Shown here piece after piece: positions 1 to 10,009 of a stretch of 64,000 bases of DNA (position 1 is its first letter; every line of letters starts with the position of its first letter). This DNA comes from Crossaster papposus (lineage: Eukaryota; Echinodermata; Asteroidea; Velatida; Solasteridae): NCBI GenBank assembly GCA_037893245.1, contig JBAIAA010000669.1, positions 496,001-560,000 on the forward strand, read 5' to 3'. Below the pieces are notes generated by a model. It did no database searches and was not told the DNA's origin. It saw only the letters and a list, made by a program, of their open reading frames with translations. The position numbers and the translations under genes were made by a program.

Positions 1-130
1 AAAATTTTGAACATGAAGCCGATAAAACAAAAAATTCACTCCGAGTCAGAGTTAATATTTGTCACTCTGAGTCAGAGTGAATATTTGTCACTCTGACTCA
101 GAGTGAATACTTGTTTTTTTGTTTTAGTCT
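1..130. repeat. Short palindromic AGAGTGA repeats
   Basis: Three near-identical units of about 26 bases (about 35-110) each contain the palindrome ACTCTGAGTCAGAGT followed by AATATTTGT. Related AGAGTGAA/TTCACTCT motifs recur 3' of genes 1, 3, 6 and 7. No gene is seen here. Confidence 0.7.
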
Positions 131-340
131 GACCTATAGTAATGGCTGGTTACACCCCTATGTTCCAACGCCCCTATGTTCTGACCCCCCCCCCCCCCCT
201 CCCCCCTCCCCCTAATGCTCCGACGCCCCGGCCTATGTTCCGACGCCCCGGCCTATGTTCCGACTTCCGACTCCCCGGCCTATGTCCCGACGCCCCGGCC
301 TATTTCCCGACGCCCCGTGGTTGTATAATGTACTTACTGT
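131..340. repeat. GC-rich 20-bp minisatellite (short copy)
   Basis: After the signature GACCTATAGTAATGGCTGG there are several copies of a unit close to CCCCGGCCTATGTTCCGACG, with a long C run at about 187-212. It is the same family as the larger arrays at 8640-9570 and 32520-32880. The open frame over it is a by-product of stop-free repeat units and is not called a gene. Confidence 0.75.
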
Positions 341-710
341 ACATGTACATGTACAATGCAGTCTGTTGACTCATCCCATTATTGGGTAAAAAATGTCACT
401 TTCTCGACCAAGTCAATTTCTTGATCAAGTCCCTTTGGAATGATAAAAAAACCTCTTGTGACTCGAATTTATTTGGTCATGACTAGAGGCCCATAACTAT
501 ACACAATCGCCATTTCGACATGCTATGCTCACCTTATTTCCGGGTAAAAATTGATTCCTTCTCGGTAATTTTGCGACCGATTAAATGTCGCTTTCTCAGT
601 CAAAATGAACGAGAAAAATGTCATTTGTTTTTACTCGAAAGGTGTCATTTTGACCATTGAAAGGATAGAGCAAATGTAAATTCATCAGTCTGGCCTAGTG
701 TGTACCTAGC
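341..710. other. 5' flank A of gene 1
   Basis: No gene is seen. The stretch carries imperfect palindromes built on CACTTTCTCGGTCAAAATGA. The same motifs occur at about 17250-17370, 24880-24970, 40870-40970, 52250-52360 and 58320-58430, so they belong to the repeating unit of the cluster. Confidence 0.6.
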
Positions 711-845
711 CCTACAAATAGGGCTGTATTTATTGGTTCCATTTTGTCTATAATCTTGTAACCATTACAGGCGACAAGATGATATAAGATAATGGCAACA
801 AAATAAGACACAGGACAAGAGCCAATTACAGCCCTATTTGTAGGA
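711..845. mobile_element. Palindromic MITE, copy a
   Basis: The terminal inverted repeat begins CCCTACAAATAGGGCTGTA and its complement ends the element. The inner arms (about GTCTATAATCTTGT and GGCGACAAGATGATATAAG) also pair, so the whole element can fold into one hairpin. It has no coding capacity. It ends about 115 bases before the ATG of gene 1. Confidence 0.85.
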
Positions 846-959
846 TGAGTGTTCACCCTTCTCCGTTTCTGCTCTATGCCAACATAAACCCCTTCATGTC
901 GCACACTTTGAGTATTCCTAACTGTTTTTGTTCTTTTTTGTTATAGGATCATAATTACG

Positions 960-3056
960 ATGGCGGAGGCTGCAGCCCGAACCGTGTTGGACACGATCAG
1001 TCAGGGGCATCTGGAATGTCCGATCTGCTACTGTCGATTCAAGGATCCTAAGATGTTGGACTGTCTTCATAGCTTCTGCCTGAACTGTCTGGGTAAGATG
1101 GTGACGAGAAAGACGGCGAAGTTAGCATGTCCAGTCTGCAGGAGAGAGACGGTCGTTCCTGAGGAAGGAGTGCAGAGTCTGTCTTCTAGCTTCTTTCTGA
1201 TATCTCTTGTCGATGAGATAAACAAACAAGAGCATTTATTAGGAAAAGTAACTACTACTGTTGCGACTTGTGAATCCTGCGAAGAAGGAAATGAGGCTGT
1301 GTCAAGATGCCTTGACTGCAAGGATAACATCTGCAAGAAATGCCAAGAGGCACATGGATTTCTGAGGTACACCAAAGACCATCGCATCATTCCAGTAAAT
1401 GACCTGGACAAATCGACGGCTTCACCAACAGATGTTACCAAGACTGGCACATCACCAAAATCATGTAGAAAGCATAGTGATCAGGCCATATGCGTTCTCT
1501 GTGAGACTTGTGATGTGTTGGTTTGCGCCATTTGTGCTGCAACTGAGCACCGAACAGCGGTACATAAGTTGATTGATATCGGGGATGCTATCGAATCATT
1601 CCGTGAGAGTGTCAAGAACATATTGCAAAAGTTCCAGAAAGACAAGGAGCAATTTGCATCAAACGAAGACTCCATCAGACATGCACAAACTAGATTGCAA
1701 ACGAAACTGGCTCGGGCTTGCAGTTATATTTCTGCAAAAGCGGAGGCAGAAATTGCAAAAATCAGAAGCAAAGCAAAGGTAATCACAGAACAAGTCAAAC
1801 AAATCGGTCAGGAGAGAGACAGCGAGTACGAAAAGGCGCTTAGGCGCAACCATGACCAGATAAAACGCGCAGATCAGATCGTAATGGCCGTAAACGACTT
1901 GATGAGTCAAGTCGATGATTTCAAGCTCTTGGAACTCAAACCGAAGGTGATGCACAACTTGGAATTCCAGAAGGATCTTGAGTGCGAACCGGCAAAGGTG
2001 GATCTTTCGTTCATTGGGGTCAAATGTCAAGATGTCGTCAGTGAAAAGGATCTTGGGAAGATATTGCTCAAAGAGAAGTGGCAGGTAAAGGAAGAGTTCG
2101 GCAAGGAAGGAAACGGTGACGGGGAATTCCAATTCGCCAGAAGTGTTGCATGTTTCAGCAACGGGGACATTGCTGTGATAGACACAACACTGAAACGACT
2201 ATCGCTATTTACCTCCACTGGACGTTTCAAAACTTCGGCCGCTCAAAGCGGTCATCAGCTGGTGGCTCCTCGGGGCGTTGCTGTCACCTCAAATGATTTG
2301 CTTTTTGTCACTGACAAAAATAAAGTGAAGGTTTTCGACGGCAATCTTCAGTGGATTCGCGAATTCACACGATCTAAGGAAGAGGCAAGTCGGTTAACCG
2401 CTATTGCGATAGACGCAGCTGGAGAACGACTAGCTGTGGCTGATTGGGGCAGGAAACTTGTTTCTGTGCATTTGCTTGAGGGCTCGTTAGTAGCAACTAT
2501 TCCAAATAAAAATGTTGATGTTGATTTAGCGATGGATAATATGGATCGTCTGTTCATTCCGAACTCCAAAAATAAAACCCTCTCCTGCGTAGACCTCATG
2601 GCCAATGAGGTGTGGATTCGCGAATTCACACGATCTAAGGAAGAGGCAAGTCGGTTAACCGCTATTGCGATAGACGCAGCTGGAGAACGACTAGCTGTGG
2701 CTGATTGGGGCAGGAAACTTGTTTCTGTGCATTTGCTTGAGGGCTCGTTAGTAGCAACTATTCCAAATAAAAATGTTGATGTTGATTTAGCGATGGATAA
2801 TATGGATCGTCTGTTCATTCCGAACTCCAAAAATAAAACCCTCTCCTGCGTAGACCTCATGGCCAATGAGGTGTTTAGTATCAAGACACTTGTGGACAAA
2901 AATCCTGCGAGTCCCACCGGGATCCTTTGTGACAGTGACGGCTACTTTAATGTAACTGTTCATCCCGGTGACAGGGGAGCCTCACAAATACAACAGTTCG
3001 ACCCAAATGGATCACTGGTAGGAACTGTAGCCGAAAAGCTGTATACAATCCGCTAG
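960..3056 (+). CDS. TRIM-NHL protein, gene 1 (expanded propeller, shifted C-terminus)
   Basis: Predicted cytoplasmic RING E3 ubiquitin ligase of the TRIM-NHL class, 698 aa. The C3HC4 RING runs from C20 to C60 (C20, C23, C35, H37, C40, C43, C57, C60). Two B-boxes follow (about 104-141 and 170-205), then a coiled coil (about 208-325) and NHL blades from about 380. No filamin domain lies between coiled coil and NHL. The start is MAEAAARTVL, shared by all copies, with G at +4. A pyrimidine-rich tract ending in AG at 945-946 looks like a 3' splice site, suggesting a 5'UTR intron. Two oddities are visible. A perfect 261-bp in-frame tandem duplication (2351-2611 and 2612-2872) adds 87 residues, equal to blades 3 and 4, giving eight blades instead of six. 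A TA insertion near 3043 shifts the frame, so translation stops at 3056 before most of the last blade. The gene may be expressed but is probably impaired. Confidence 0.85.
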   Translation: MAEAAARTVLDTISQGHLECPICYCRFKDPKMLDCLHSFCLNCLGKMVTRKTAKLACPVCRRETVVPEEGVQSLSSSFFLISLVDEINKQEHLLGKVTTTVATCESCEEGNEAVSRCLDCKDNICKKCQEAHGFLRYTKDHRIIPVNDLDKSTASPTDVTKTGTSPKSCRKHSDQAICVLCETCDVLVCAICAATEHRTAVHKLIDIGDAIESFRESVKNILQKFQKDKEQFASNEDSIRHAQTRLQTKLARACSYISAKAEAEIAKIRSKAKVITEQVKQIGQERDSEYEKALRRNHDQIKRADQIVMAVNDLMSQVDDFKLLELKPKVMHNLEFQKDLECEPAKVDLSFIGVKCQDVVSEKDLGKILLKEKWQVKEEFGKEGNGDGEFQFARSVACFSNGDIAVIDTTLKRLSLFTSTGRFKTSAAQSGHQLVAPRGVAVTSNDLLFVTDKNKVKVFDGNLQWIREFTRSKEEASRLTAIAIDAAGERLAVADWGRKLVSVHLLEGSLVATIPNKNVDVDLAMDNMDRLFIPNSKNKTLSCVDLMANEVWIREFTRSKEEASRLTAIAIDAAGERLAVADWGRKLVSVHLLEGSLVATIPNKNVDVDLAMDNMDRLFIPNSKNKTLSCVDLMANEVFSIKTLVDKNPASPTGILCDSDGYFNVTVHPGDRGASQIQQFDPNGSLVGTVAEKLYTIR

Positions 3057-3142
3057 AAATTGCGTATACACCCACTGGCGACATGGTTGTTGCAGACTTA
3101 CATTCCGTCAAGATCTTGCAGCGGATGTGTATTGCCTGCTAG
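3057..3142 (+). pseudogene. Out-of-frame last NHL blade of gene 1
   Basis: In the +2 frame the missing end of gene 1 is readable (AYTPTGDMVVADLHSVKIL, then QRM). The TGA that ends every other copy is TGT here, so this frame runs on through CIAC to TAG at 3140-3142. It is gene 1's original C-terminus, disconnected by the 2-bp insertion. Confidence 0.85.
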
Positions 3143-3620
3143 TCGCTGCTGCTTACTTGAATCAGAGCCAAACCACATCTAACCCATGCCCAAGTACCCC
3201 CTCAGCGGAAAGAAAAGGCGAGCTTGGGGAGTCGTACCAGACGCCATCTTACCCGGCTTCAGGCCGTTTTCCAAATCGCAGCTTTGCATTGGGCTGATTA
3301 GGCTAACCATAAATTTCGTGCCAATTTTTATCACACAATCGAGCGTCCCTCAACACTCTGAGATTATTATCTTGATGGGTGAGTTGCTCAGACTCGTCTC
3401 GTTCCCGACGCAACCAATATCATACAAACTAGCTGTCTCTTTGAATGTATAAAAGGAAAAAGCTCACTCTCAAAAAGAGTGAATCTCTTAAAAAAATACT
3501 CTAAAAAGAGTGAAATTGAGTTTTTCAGAGTGAAGGCAACTTCCAAAAAGTGAAAACCACTCCAAAAGAGTAAATTCTCACTCTTCCGAGAAACCATGAA
3601 GAACAACTATAAAAGAGCTG
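3143..3620. other. 3' flank A of gene 1
   Basis: No gene is seen. It is homologous to the sequence after genes 3, 6 and 7 (shared landmarks AAGTACCCCCTCAGCGGAAA and GGCCGTTTTCCAAATC). It ends in a cluster of AGAGTGAA/TTCACTCT direct and inverted repeats at about 3460-3595. An AATAAA at about 3624 could serve as a poly(A) signal. Confidence 0.65.
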
Positions 3621-4275
3621 GGAATAAATAGTCAAATAATTTAGTTGATATATGGCATGAAACTAGAAATATACCAAAATGTCAAACTTTGCATCTCAAC
3701 TTCATGAAATTGGTTTATTTGGAAGTAAACTTTCAATTTTATTAGATATTATTTTTTAGAAACATCCAGTTGTAAAAAATAATTGTTTATTACCAAACTG
3801 ATTTCAATTTCAGATTATTAAATTTAAACACATTTTCCACCCTTTAATACTCGTGGGGAGGAGAGATGCTTTGCCATGAAAAGCTATTATTCAAAATAAA
3901 TACACCTCGATTGCAAATCAATTATGTGAATATTCCTCAGGAAAAATATTTTTCCTGGGAATAGAGATATATGTAATGTCCATTATGAACTTCCGTAGCT
4001 TTACGCCGAAGGGGTGCGCGCGCCGCATATTGTCGTCTGAAGAGCTAACAAGACGCTGACCTTCACTTAATTGCCCGAGGTAAAAATAGTAACTGGTTTT
4101 CCCCCATAGTGCTACTGCTAGAGTAATTCCTGCCTGCAATTCCTCTTCGTCAAATAGTGCGCAGTTGTTACATAAACATGTACACATGTACAATTTCGCC
4201 GCTCGAAAGTACCGGCGGTACGTACCTGGACCGGTGGAAGGCCATTCTTGTGTTTACACGCACCGAAATGTGGTT
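3621..4275. repeat. Module C spacer, copy 1 (left part)
   Basis: Shared spacer module found once per unit (also about 16140-17040, 23900-24978, 39780-40720, 42730-43200, 47560-48095 and 57540-58450). Landmarks are TTCAGATTATTAAATTTAAA, AAAAGCTATTATTCAAAATA, AACTTCCGTAGCTTTACGCC and ACCGGCGGTACCTGGACCGG-like sequence. No coding potential is seen. The module is interrupted at 4276 by a transposable element. Confidence 0.7.
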
Positions 4276-5134
4276 CCCTTATAAAAATCCACCATAGTTT
4301 TACTATTGTAAAACTATAGTTTTACTGCAGTACATAAAGTTTTACTGTAGTAATTAAAGTAAAAGTAAAGTTTCTCCTAAAGTAAAGTTACTATAGTTTT
4401 ACTACAATAAAATCACAAGTCAAACTATAGTGAATCTGTAGTATTTTGGAAGTATACTGTAGTATTTATATTCATAGTTTACTGTAGATTTACTTTAACT
4501 TTACTGCAATGAAAACTGCAGTAATACTGCAGTATCATTGTAGTAAAACAATGGTAATATGTTTGTTAATACTATATAACTTTACTGCAATGAAAACTGC
4601 AGTAATACTACAGTATCATTGTAGTAAAACAATGGTAATATTGTCGTGTTTTTTGTCGAAATGTTTTTCAATGATTTCTTTACTTTTGATGCTTTCTTTA
4701 TAAAGGCAGTAGGCCTAGGCCATGTCCGCGCCTACCTCGTTAGCAGGCATTGCGAATTTGTAATTTTCCTACGATTACGAAGATAGCTAAATAGGAAATC
4801 ATGTTTTGGGGTTCATGACTGCATGTTCTTTAAAAATCCTTTCAAAACCATATCGTCAGAGAAAAAAGTGGCTATATGGAGAGAAAAAGCAGGAAAGGCA
4901 ATTTGCGTCCGTAATCTGGGCTGCAGATAGACTAGAGCAGTACATAATTGTAATGTTAACGTTTGAGAAATCATGTAAATGTATGCCTATAGTTCAGTGT
5001 CATCACACATTTCTTTAGCCGCCCTTTTTTATCTTATCTCTCATCTCTGAAAGTTTCAATCCATTACAAGCATTATTAACGAAGTTAGAGAGGGGAAAAA
5101 AGATCGCCAAATTCTGTGCGGCGGTTGTTTTCTG

Positions 5135-5395
5135 AGCGAGAGGAAACTCGGTCCCAGTCAACTCGGCCCCAAATCAACTTGGCCCAAAGTCGAGACAACT
5201 CGACCGTCCACACAACCCGAAATCGATGTGTACATGCAGCGCGTGTAGAGCGTACGGTGCGCTGTTCGCTCGGTCCCACCAATATTTTGGTGGAAAAAGT
5301 TAAATTGTCTCGACGGTCAAGCTGTCTCGGCTTCGGTGCTGAGTTGACTGGGGCCGAGTTGGATTGGGGCCGAGTTGACCTGGTCGTAGGCCTAC
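5135..5395. repeat. Foldback repeat with CAACTCGGCCCC motifs
   Basis: CCAGTCAACTCGGCCCCAAA on the left arm (about 5153-5215) is matched by its complement on the right (about 5300-5385, GTTGACTGGGGCCGAGTTGG). The centre is about 5220-5300. It is likely a small palindromic insertion nested in the 4-kb element. The open frames on both strands here are a consequence of the palindrome. Confidence 0.65.
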
Positions 5396-5399
5396 CATT

Positions 5400-6620
5400 G
5401 TAAAAATACAGGGGGTCAAATGAAAAATACAGCCCAAGGATTGCGAAAATGGCAACAAAAATAATGTTTCATTGGCATATTTAATTATATCCATCCAATA
5501 TTTTCTGCTTAGTTGGGTTTTAATATTAAAAAGCGATTTTTTTTGAGTGATTTTCTGTTAAAGAATGTCGTGCTTACACCCCTTTCAAAAATGGTATGTT
5601 CCGAGCAGATCATCAAATTCTTTCATCCGGGAACTTTACACCGATTCTTGGTCAAGTTCCCAGCCCTAATTTGCGCTGAGTAAATACGCGTTGTATTAGG
5701 TAACTGACTAAAATGTGTTGATCACTTTTTGAAATCGAAGTTCACTACGTCTATTGAAACGGTTTTCATCAGGCAAGAAGCGAGCAGTCTGGATGAATAA
5801 GAAGAAGGTTTTGTAACTCAATTTTCGTACTTTTGTTACTCATCTGCTCATGGTTTGGAAATAATCTTTTCGAGATTGGGAGACACCATCAAGAAGTTTG
5901 ACTTTGAGTTTGACGTCGACATGCTGCAGTGCTGGCCGCGCCGTGGCCGCGCGGGGCCGGGGCCGGGCAACCGAGTGCCAAGTGGACACACACAAGTGTA
6001 ACGTACGGTTTTGCTGTTCTGGATATCGGGATCGCAAAACATATTAAGGCTGCTTTAGGATATCGGCTATACCTAGGCCAATCCTCGATAATCAAGTGAA
6101 ATGGGTGTATTATAAATACTTGTTCACCTTTTGAGTGATGGCAAATAAAATACTATAGACATGATGATGTAGCATGATTGATGAACTGTACTTGAAGGAG
6201 TAAAAATATTAAAAAGCTTCTAATCTAAGTAAAAAGTTTTACTTCTATTTTTGAAAATACATGTTGGCCAAGGCCACGACGAACTGACATCGCTTTTCAT
6301 GCTTTTCCTAGTTCCGGATCGCTTGAAAAACTGCGCGGATATAGTCAAGCAGCCTTTCTGATAAAATATAGGCTACATCCGTCCATAGTTATACTCTATA
6401 TAGGCCTATTAACCGAATGCCTAAAGTTTAAAAGAAATAATTGCACACAAAAATGTTTAGGAAATTGTTGTCTTCAGCGCGCAACGTGGCCATGCATATG
6501 GTGCAGCAAATCGATAAACTTTGACCCACAGAACACGTCACTTTAAAATTGCTTGTGCGTGTATACTTACATACTTTACTCATGATCCGGAACTAGGAAA
6601 CATATGATATAGGCCTACGT
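5400..6620. other. Interior of the 4-kb element without recognisable genes
   Basis: Only short, unsupported open frames are present. There is a small GC-rich patch (about 5925-5985) with GCCGCGCCGTGGCCGCGCGG. No known protein domain, RNA gene or repeat family is recognised. Confidence 0.5.
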
Positions 6621-6721
6621 TCAGTCTTTGTCTCCTTTTTTTTTTAAACTGTTATAATTGTTTTTAATAATGATACTTTTTGTTTTAACAATTGTAATAC
6701 TGTAATCATAATAGTTTGTCT

Positions 6722-6872
6722 TATTCCAACCGGGATCCCTGTTAAATCCAACCAGGATCCCGGTTGAATCCAATCGGGATAACAAATTTCCCGGGATCCC
6801 GGTTAAAAAATCCTGGTTCAACTGGGATCCCTGATAATACCGCCAACAAATCCCGGGAATCCCGGTTGTTTT
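6722..6872. repeat. CCGGGATCCCGG inverted-repeat cluster
   Basis: At least six direct and inverted variants of AACCGGGATCCCGGTT lie within 150 bases, for example about 6729, 6753, 6789 and 6853. The arrangement can form several alternative hairpins. It resembles the subterminal motif cluster of a foldback element, but no ends were found. Confidence 0.6.
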
Positions 6873-7039
6873 TTCTATGGGGAAGAGATAATAAGACCAA
6901 AACAAAGCTCAAGAATCCCGATGTCTTGTGTCCATTATTACGCGTCCTTTCTTTTAGCTGAAAATAGTGTACTGCTTATTTTATTTGCCGTTTTTCCGTA
7001 CAGTTAAACAGAAGTGTTGCTGCATTGAAATGCAGTACT

Positions 7040-7980
7040 GCTATACACTAGTATGCCTTTATGATGTATTATAGTACAAATACTGCAGTAATACTGTAAT
7101 AAAAATGTAGTAAGGACTGGGTTATTTTGAGGTAAAAATATGCTAAAACTACAGTAACATAGTAGTTTTACTGCAGTTAAGACTGCAATAATACTACAAT
7201 AGCACTGTAGTAAAGATGTGGTAAGAATGGGTTATTGTGAGGTTAAAATATGCTAAAACTACAGTAACAGTATAGTTTTACTGCAGTACACACTATAATA
7301 ATACTACAGTAAAAATGCAGTAAAGATAAAGTAACGATGGGTTATTTTGAGGTAAAAATATGCTAAAACTACAGTAACAGTATGTTTTTACTGCAGTACA
7401 CACTATAATAATACTACAGTAAAAATGCAGTAATGTTAAAGTAACGATGGGTTATTTTGAGGTAAAAATATGCTAAAACTACAGTAACAGTATAGTTTTA
7501 CTGCAGTACACACTATAATAATACTACAGTAAAAATGCAGTAAAGATAAAGTAACGATGGGTTATTTTGAGGTAAAAATATGCTAAAACTACAGTAACAG
7601 TATAGTTTTACTGCAGTACACACTATAATAATACTACAGTAAAAATGAAGTAAAGATAAAGTAAGAATGGGTTATTTTGAGGTAAAAATATGCTAAAACT
7701 ACAGTAACAGTATAGTTTTACTGCAGTACACACTATAATAATACTACAGTAAAAATGCAGTAAAGATAAAGTAACGATGGGTTATTTTGAGGTAAAAATA
7801 TGCTAAAACTACAGTAACAGTATAGTTTTACTGCAGTACACACTATAATAATACTACAGTAAAAATGAAGTAAAGATAAAGTAACAATGGGTTATTGTGA
7901 GGTAAAAATATGCTAAAACTACAGTAACAGTATAGTTTTACTGCAGTACACACTATAATAATACTACAGTAAAAATGACT
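7040..7980. repeat. 110-bp satellite, about 8 copies
   Basis: The motif GTTATTTTGAGGTAAAAATA starts at 7121, 7231, 7341, 7451, 7561, 7671, 7781 and 7891, an exact 110-base period. Later units are nearly identical; the first two are diverged. Each unit contains AACTACAGTAACAG and TTTACTGCAGTACACAC, the same vocabulary as the element's ends, so the array probably arose by expansion of subterminal sequence. Confidence 0.92.
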
Positions 7981-8267
7981 ACAGTGATCTTGTAGTTTAA
8001 CTGCAGTAAACTGTAGTAATAAAACAGTAAATGTGAAGTAAAATATAGTAATTGTGTAGTTTAAACGCGGTAATACTGCGGTTTAACTGCGGTTTTACCG
8101 TGTCGAAAACACCGTACTTTTACTACGGTATGAACTACAGTAATATTATAGTAAAAGTACAGTTTTACTTCAGGTTTACTATTGATCAGCTATAGTAGCA
8201 CTATAGTAATACTACAATAAAACTGCAGTTTTTTGTAAAGTAAAACTCGGGTAGATTTTTATAAGGG

Positions 8268-8618
8268 TTTGAAGACCCCATCAAACTGACGAATTGGTAT
8301 TAAAAGTGAGTACATGTACATGTACATTGTAGTTGTACAATACATAATAATCATGTTAATAATAATACATTACGTGCTGCACAGATATATTGAATGTGAT
8401 ATGAGTGTTCATGTTTTTTTTTTTAAATGAAATAGCTTGAATCATGCCCGATTCGTAAGATAAAGAACGATTTGCTTTTGTAGTCTGTTAAATCATAGAG
8501 CAAGGACCAAGTTGCTCTGCCCATTTCCGTGTTAAAAAACTGTTTTCGGTCAAAATTACAAAGTCGAAATGATCGACTGAGAGAAATGTTATTTTTGTTA
8601 TTTTCTGACCTATGTTCA
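8268..8618. repeat. Module C spacer, copy 1 (right part)
   Basis: It continues the module interrupted at 4275: TTTGAAGACCCCATCAAACTGACGAATT, then TTGAATCATGCCCGATTCGT and CAAGTTGCTCTGCCCATTTC, as in the copies near 24600-24960 and 58074-58420. No gene is seen. Confidence 0.65.
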
Positions 8619-9775
8619 TTCTGACCTATAGTAATGGCTGATTACACCCTCATGTTCCGACGCCCCCATGTTCCGATGCCCCGGCCTACCGTTCCGATGC
8701 CGCGGCCGCGGCCTACCGTTCCGACGCCCCGGCCTACCGTTCCGACGCCCCGGCCTACCGTTCCGACGCCCCGGCCTACCGTTCCGACGCCCCGGCCTAC
8801 CGTTCGGACGCCCCGGCCTACCGTTCCGACGCCCCGGCCTACCGTTTCGACGCCCCCGCCTACCGTTCCGACGCCCCCGCCTACCGTTCCGACGCTCCGG
8901 CCTACCGTTCCGACCCCCCCCCCCCCCGCCTACCGTTCCGACCCCCCCCCCCCCGCCTACCGTTCCGACGCCCCGGCCTACCGTTCCGACGCCCCGGCCT
9001 ACCGTTCCGTTGCCCGGGCCTACCGTTCCATCGCCCCCGCCTATGTTCCGACGCCCCCGCCTATGTTCCGATGGCCCTGCCTACCTTCCGACGTCCCGGC
9101 CTACATAAAGACGTCCCGGCCTACGTTCAGACGCCCCGGCCTACGTTCAGACGCCCCGGCCTACGTTCAGACGCCCCGGCCTACGTTCCGATGCCCCGGC
9201 CTACGTTCCGACGCCCCGGCCTACGTTCCGACGCCCCGGCCCACGTTCCGACGCCCCGGCCCACGTTCCGACTACACGGCCCACGTTCCGACTACACGGC
9301 CCACGTTCCGACTACACGGCCCACGTTCCGATTACACGGCCCACGTTCCGACTACACGGCCCACGTTCCGACTACACGGCCCACGTTCCGACTACACGGC
9401 CCACGTTCCGACTACCCGGCCCACGTTCCGACTATACCCGGCCCACGTTCCGACTATACCCGGCCCACGTTCCGACTATACCCGGCCCACGTTCCGACTA
9501 CCCGGCCCACGTTCCGACTACCCGGCCCACGTTCCGACTACCCGGCCCACGTTCCGACTACCCGTATGTTAATTAGTATTAATTAGTACTACCCGACTAA
9601 ATTAGTATGTTACCACATGGGATTGAGTCGCTAATGCAGCAGGCTAGCACAATATTATTATATGCAGGTAGTCGGAACATATAGGTTCAGTATTCGGAAC
9701 ATAGGGGTGTCCAAAATAGGTGTGTTGGAACATTATAGGGCGGTCACTGTAATAGTGTCTACCAACCTCGTTACC
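8619..9775. repeat. Minisatellite expanded inside a foldback element
   Basis: The array starts after GACCTATAGTAATGGCTG. From about 8690 to 9060 the unit is 21 bp (CCGTTCCGACGCCCCGGCCTA, seven codons). From about 9060 to 9420 it is 20 bp (CCACGTTCCGACTACACGGC), with a few 22-bp units (about 9420-9490). Beyond it, 9664-9760 carries the same GTTCCGAC motif in reverse orientation (GTCGGAACAT, TTCGGAACATAGG) and ends in a complement of the left boundary (GGTCACTGTAATAG). The arrays therefore sit in one arm of an inverted repeat. The long proline-rich open frames are artefacts. Confidence 0.85.
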
Positions 9776-9855
9776 ATGGCTACGATCTTGCTGCGCCATG
9801 TTTTCCCATCATGCCTTGCGCGATCTTAATGGAGTCGAGGCTGAGTTTGCACTAA

Positions 9856-9992
9856 CCCTACAAATAGGGCTGTAATTGGCTCTCTTTTGTCTTAATCTTG
9901 TCGCTATAGGTGACAAGATAAGATAAGATAATGGCGACAAAATAGGACAACATACAACAGAGAGCTATGCAGGTACAGTCCTATATGTAGGG
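9856..9992. mobile_element. Palindromic MITE, copy b
   Basis: It begins CCCTACAAATAGGGCTGTAA and ends with the imperfect complement GTCCTATATGTAGGG, with inner arms TCTTGTCGCTATAGGTGACAAGA. Flanking GTGCAC motifs extend the inverted repeat. It is adjacent to the minisatellite element, not to a TRIM gene. Confidence 0.85.
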
Positions 9993-10009
9993 TTGGTGTG
10001 CACCAGTGG

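Larger units (their letters stand above)
4276..8267. mobile_element. 3,992-bp TIR element inserted in module C
   Basis: The ends are inverted repeats: CCCTTATAAAAATCCACC at the left and the complement of GGTAGATTTTTATAAGGG at the right. Empty paralogous sites read ATGTGGTTGAAGACCCC (24600, 58074, 40612, 16972, 47911). Here ATGTGGTT is split from TTTGAAGACCCC, giving a short TT duplication. Both subterminal regions (about 4290-4640 and 7980-8260) are rich in ACTGCAGT, ACTACAGT and GTTTTACT motifs. No transposase-like reading frame is seen, so it is probably non-autonomous. The superfamily is not recognised. Confidence 0.8.

Noticed and set aside
1067-2917. Minus-strand open frames opposite the TRIM genes (repeated at each copy)
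   Set aside because: They are shadows of the + strand genes. They carry no recognisable domain and recur only because the genes are duplicated.
4806-5403. Small open frames inside the 4-kb element as a transposase
   Set aside because: They are under 100 codons, one lies on a palindrome, and none shows a catalytic motif or family similarity.
7040-7980. CRISPR-like regular array
   Set aside because: The 110-bp units are contiguous with no unique spacers, and the context is eukaryotic. It is satellite DNA.
8634-9586. Long proline/arginine-rich open frames in two phases
   Set aside because: They lie wholly on 20-22 bp minisatellite units without stop codons. Several frames are open at once, and start and end depend on array length.
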